The position numbers and the translations under genes were made by a program. DNA of 64,000 bases, from the NCBI RefSeq assembly GCF_021559775.1, contig NZ_CP056047.1:1178001-1242000 (forward strand). The letters run 5' to 3'. Within the stretch, counting starts at the first letter, position 1. Each line of letters begins with the position of its first letter. The notes under the pieces were generated by a model. The model ran no database searches and was not told the DNA's origin. It saw only the letters and a program-made list of their open reading frames with translations. Positions 60,241-64,000 of the stretch are shown in pieces. The stretch comes from Gillisella vitis. GTDB taxonomy: Bacteria > Pseudomonadota > Alphaproteobacteria > Rhizobiales > Rhizobiaceae.

Positions 60241-61074
60241 ATGCGAAGCTCTGTGGAGATCTACAATATCGAGACCCGGCAGAGCCGCATTCTCTGGCAA
60301 ACGGAACGGCTGGTGGAGGCGCCGAACTGGTCGCGAGATGGTGCTTCACTGATCCTCAACGATGACGGGTTGATGTATCGCCTGCCTCTGGTCGGGCAGA
60401 AGGTGCCGGAGAAGATCGACACCGGCTTTGCCACTCGCTGCAACAATGACCATGGGCTTTCGCCGGATGGCCAATGGCTGGCGATCTGCGACAAGGTGGA
60501 GCACGGCAAAACCTGCCTCTACATCCTGCCAGCCGAAGGCGGCACGCCGATCCAGATCACCGAGAACCTGCCCTCCTACTGGCATGGCTGGTCGCCGGAT
60601 GGCCAACGGGTGTGTTACTGCGGCATCCGCGATCAGGTCTTCGATATTTATACGATCTCGGTTGACGGCAGCGACGAGCAGCGCCTGACCCATGGTGAGG
60701 GCCGCAATGATGGGCCGGACTGGTCGGCGGATGGGGAATGGATTTATTTCAACTCCAGCCGCAGCGGCACGATGCAGATCTGGCGTATTCGCCCGGATGG
60801 CACGGATGTGCAGCGCCTGACGGATGACGAGCAGGGCGACTGGTTTCCCCATCCATGCCCCAATAACCGCAAGGTCGCGTTCATTTCCTATGACGCCGAT
60901 GTGTTTGACCACCCACGCGATCTCTATGTGCGTATGCGCCTGATGGACATGGATGGCGGCAATGTCGAAACCCTGTTTGAGCTGTTTGGCGGGCAGGGGA
61001 CGATCAATGTGCCAAGCTGGTCGCCGGGCGGCCAGGAATTTGCCTATGTGCGGTATTTTCCGGCGACCGCCTAA
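60241..61074 (+). CDS. TolB-like beta-propeller protein
   Basis: This roughly 277-residue protein is built of WD40-like/PD40 repeats (NWSRDGASLILND, GLSPDGQWLAICD, GWSPDGQRVCYCG, DWSADGEWIYFNS and SWSPGGQEFAYV), making about a six-bladed propeller. There is no signal peptide, so it is probably cytoplasmic, unlike true TolB. It begins 8 nt after nadE and is likely co-transcribed. GTG 60235 is an alternative start. Role unknown. Confidence 0.82.
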   Translation: MRSSVEIYNIETRQSRILWQTERLVEAPNWSRDGASLILNDDGLMYRLPLVGQKVPEKIDTGFATRCNNDHGLSPDGQWLAICDKVEHGKTCLYILPAEGGTPIQITENLPSYWHGWSPDGQRVCYCGIRDQVFDIYTISVDGSDEQRLTHGEGRNDGPDWSADGEWIYFNSSRSGTMQIWRIRPDGTDVQRLTDDEQGDWFPHPCPNNRKVAFISYDADVFDHPRDLYVRMRLMDMDGGNVETLFELFGGQGTINVPSWSPGGQEFAYVRYFPATA

Positions 61075-61103
61075 GCATCGCCGCAGTCTATCATTACCAG
61101 CCC

Positions 61104-61263
61104 TCTGTCAGGTGCCCCCATGTTTGCGGGAGAATCGGGAATGCGGTGAAATTCCGCAACGTGCCCAACGCTGTGAGGTGGATGGTTGTTGCTTTTGCCA
61201 CTGGTGAAAACCGGGAAGGTGCGGCAACCAAATGAAGCCCAGTCAGAAGACCGGCCTGACATG
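61104..61263 (+). promoter_or_regulatory. Cobalamin (AdoCbl) riboswitch upstream of bluB
   Basis: P1 arms TGTCAGG (61106-61112) and CCTGACA (61255-61261) enclose conserved elements: GGGAATGCGGTGAAATTCC followed by CAACGTGCCC and CTGTGAGG, GCCACTGG-type text with GGGAAGG, and the B12 box AGTCAGAAGACCGGCC. Coenzyme B12 binding should switch off the downstream bluB. A hairpin at 61306-61326 (CGCGATT / AATCGCG), just before the SD region, may be part of the expression platform. Confidence 0.93.
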
Positions 61264-61329
61264 ATAGACGGTGCTTGCGCGGACGGCAGGCGCGTTTTGC
61301 CGGACCGCGATTCGTGAAAAATCGCGTAA

Positions 61330-62040
<711 letters not shown>

Positions 62041-62084
62041 GGCTGGCCGTGATCTCTTTGGTCGGCTGAACGGAGGCAATTGCT

Positions 62085-62122
62085 GTCGCAAATATAGAGT
62101 GCTGAGCTTCGATATTTGCGAC
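62085..62122 (+). terminator. Long hairpin after bluB
   Basis: A perfect 11-bp stem (GTCGCAAATAT / ATATTTGCGAC) with a 16-nt loop lies 45 nt after the bluB stop. A TTTT follows after 4 nt. Plausible terminator, although the loop is large. The rest of the gap to 62328 holds nothing recognised. Confidence 0.5.
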
Positions 62123-62328
62123 TGAGTTTTGTGGTTGGATTTTAGGTTTGAAGCCTGAGCCTTTGATTCTATCGTAATTCTAGAATTTCTGCTATACGCA
62201 GCACAATTCGAGCCTGCAGGACACCGATCAGATAAAAAGTACCATTATGGAATAAATATCAGGCATATGCCCATCACGGCACCCAGAACGATTGCTTCTT
62301 GCTTAAGTGCTTTGAATGTCATATCCAC

Positions 62329-63243
62329 TCATCTTTCAAGCAGGTTTCGTGTCAACTCTTCTTCAGAAGGCAAGCCTCTGTTTATGAGAATTGCCTGTAT
62401 TGCATCGCGTAGCAAAACCCATGCACGGGACCATTTCTCAATACCGAATTGATGCTGCGAGCCATGGGCGATTTTGCTTCTGTCTCCATAGCTTTTTTTA
62501 GAGGTGTCATAGGTCTCTTGCCTCGGACGAAGAGGTTCCAGAAGCTCGGCTAGCAGGAGGGATGTCCTAAAAGTAATTTCGGTACTGATCGATGGAAATA
62601 GGCTTTCAATGCCCTGCCAACAATGGAGAATTGAACTGGATAGATCAGGCATTAGCGGAGCCTGTACCAACGCCCTCCTAGCAGCTCGTAGTACTGGAGT
62701 TTTCCTTTCATACTCAAGCCACCGCTCAAGGTCTTCCGTAGCGCCTGTTACAACCCCACTCCCAACTTTCCGAACAAACTCACCAGGCGCACCCTGGATG
62801 CAGGCAAACGATAGCTGGTGCGGCCAGATTTCAACCCTTGCCGTCTTATGCGTGATGCCCTCGCGAAGGCCTTCATGCATGACAGCTTGCCGGTCTGATG
62901 AGCGGTCATTGATGCCGGCATAGGCATTTAAGGACATATTACATCCGAACGGAGCTACCGTCGGGCTTGTGCCGCGTAAATACAGCATCGCTCGATAGCA
63001 ATCCATTTTGTCGATTGCCTGCTCAACAGAGGAAGCGGGTATTTCTATTTCCAGGTTTACGTTCTGCAAAAATATGTGAAGCAACTCTGCCGGAAGGCGC
63101 GTCGGATGGTTTTGCGCAATCAAGCTGTAAAGATCGAAAATCGACACGTCCCACTTGCGTTTATGAACCCGTATGGCGTCCCCGCATACGTCCGCATCGA
63201 ATTCAGGAATCCACCATTGTATTGGGAAAAAGAAGGTCTGCAT
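62329..63243 (-). CDS. HEPN-domain (Apea-like) accessory protein
   Basis: This roughly 304-residue protein has a C-terminal helical domain with ILHCWQGIESLFP and YGDRSKIAHGSQH, giving the R-x4-H motif of HEPN ribonuclease domains (Apea-like type). The N-terminal two thirds are unrecognised. HEPN proteins are frequent in toxin-antitoxin and anti-phage systems. This one stands alone between bluB and tyrS, with lower GC than both. ATG 63243 is preferred; an ATG at 63270 would add nine residues. Confidence 0.68.
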   Translation of the reverse strand: MQTFFFPIQWWIPEFDADVCGDAIRVHKRKWDVSIFDLYSLIAQNHPTRLPAELLHIFLQNVNLEIEIPASSVEQAIDKMDCYRAMLYLRGTSPTVAPFGCNMSLNAYAGINDRSSDRQAVMHEGLREGITHKTARVEIWPHQLSFACIQGAPGEFVRKVGSGVVTGATEDLERWLEYERKTPVLRAARRALVQAPLMPDLSSSILHCWQGIESLFPSISTEITFRTSLLLAELLEPLRPRQETYDTSKKSYGDRSKIAHGSQHQFGIEKWSRAWVLLRDAIQAILINRGLPSEEELTRNLLER

Positions 63244-63450
63244 TAAACCATGCTCTTGTCTTCTATCCAAAACGTCAATCGTGCATAAATCAAGAATTAT
63301 GCACAGTTTTTTTGCCGCTGCAGTCTCAATAGCTTACCTGTTACAGAAGTCATGTTCACTTTAACCATTACCTTCTGACGGAATGCGGATAAATGATTTC
63401 GCAAAATTTCCAGTTAAAGTATCAATTTTGAACCCGATTTTCGCAACGCT

Positions 63451-63484
63451 AAAAAGCCTTCTGCACCAATCAAAGTGCAGAAGG
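63451..63484 (-). terminator. Rho-independent terminator of tyrS
   Basis: A perfect 10-bp stem (CCTTCTGCAC / GTGCAGAAGG) with an 8-nt loop lies 9 nt after the tyrS stop. On the minus strand it is followed by CTTTTTAG. Clear intrinsic terminator. Confidence 0.9.
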
Positions 63485-63492
63485 TTCTTACC

Positions 63493-64000
63493 TCAAACCG
63501 GCCGCACCAGAATATGCTTCTTCTTACCCAATGACAGCTTGATCACCCCATCCGCCGTCACTTCACCCGCCCCAATGCTCATGCGCTCATCTGACACGCT
63601 CTGATCATTGATCTTCACGGCTCCGCCTTGCACATGGCGGCGGGCTTCGCCGTTGGAGGCGGCGAGGCCAGCTTTGACGATCAGGGCCAGAAGGCCAATG
63701 CCGGATTCAAGCTCGGCGCTTGCGACCTCGATGGAGGGCAGGTTGTCGGCCAGTGCGCCTTCTTCAAAGGTTTTGCGGGCGGTTTCAGCCGCTTCCTCGG
63801 CGGCTGCGCGGCCGTGCAGGATGGCGGTGATTTCGGTGGCGAGGATTTTCTTGACCTCGTTGATTTCCGCACCGCCCAGCGCAGACAGCTTGGAAATCTC
63901 ATCCATTGGCAGCGTTGTGTAGAGCTTCAGGAAGCGGCTGACGTCAGCATCTTCCGTGTTGCGCCAATATTGCCAGAACTCATAGGCCGACAGTAGATCG
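63493..64000 (-). CDS. tyrS: Tyrosyl-tRNA synthetase, C-terminal part (runs off right edge)
   Basis: The last about 168 codons of tyrS are present; the gene continues beyond 64000. Visible are [23 protein letters not shown] and [16 protein letters not shown], then a helical linker and the C-terminal S4-like tRNA-binding domain ([30 protein letters not shown]). The KMSKS and HIGH regions lie outside the window. It charges tRNA-Tyr in the cytoplasm. A strong terminator follows. Confidence 0.92.
   Translation of the reverse strand, partial: DLLSAYEFWQYWRNTEDADVSRFLKLYTTLPMDEISKLSALGGAEINEVKKILATEITAILHGRAAAEEAAETARKTFEEGALADNLPSIEVASAELESGIGLLALIVKAGLAASNGEARRHVQGGAVKINDQSVSDERMSIGAGEVTADGVIKLSLGKKKHILVRPV

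Overview
The window looks like a Rhizobiaceae chromosome, most like Agrobacterium/Allorhizobium. The acpXL-fabZ-fabF2-fabF1-adh2-lpxXL cluster, which makes and attaches the very-long-chain fatty acid of rhizobial lipid A, is present in its usual order. So are bluB, cobS, cobT, an FnrN-type regulator beside hemN, and tyrS. The assignment rests on gene content and order only; no species is claimed.

Positions 1-27354 are most of a siphovirus-type prophage with an HK97-like head. It reads left to right: a CII-type regulator with twin palindromic operator-like sites, small early genes, a replication protein whose gene holds a repeat cluster resembling an internal origin, a phage NusG-like protein, a strong terminator, then HNH nuclease, terminase, portal, protease, capsid, connectors, tail tube, a frameshifted tail chaperone pair, tape measure, tail tip and fibres, endolysin, holin candidates and overlapping spanins. 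Two AT-rich genes on the opposite strand (4310-5191 and 14146-14601) interrupt the late operon and look like cargo ('morons'). Integrase, lysogeny repressor and attL are not in the window.

Positions 27394-38817 are an AT-rich surface-polymer island: three nucleotidyltransferase-like domains in two genes, a HAD phosphatase, a glycerophosphodiesterase-like protein, a 709-residue protein of unknown family, a sulfotransferase-like protein, a second large HAD-like protein, and a two-domain GT2 glycosyltransferase with four N-terminal repeats. Together they suggest synthesis and decoration (phospho-, perhaps sulfo-) of a surface glycan. The island is bounded by the prophage on the left and by two abutting insertion sequences, IS3/IS407-type and IS481-type, on the right (39373-41649).

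Positions 41651-64000 are host core: an aspartic protease, DUF1289, cobS and cobT (lower-ligand assembly of cobalamin), dgkA, an OprB-type porin, a BON protein, a peptide-deformylase-like protein lacking normal metal ligands, fnrN and hemN with an anaerobox between them, the acpXL-lpxXL operon, a winged-helix-like protein, nadE, a TolB-like propeller, bluB under a cobalamin riboswitch, a HEPN-type accessory gene, and the 3' part of tyrS. cobS, cobT and bluB all serve the B12 lower ligand, and the riboswitch ties bluB to B12 levels. FnrN plausibly drives hemN when oxygen is low.
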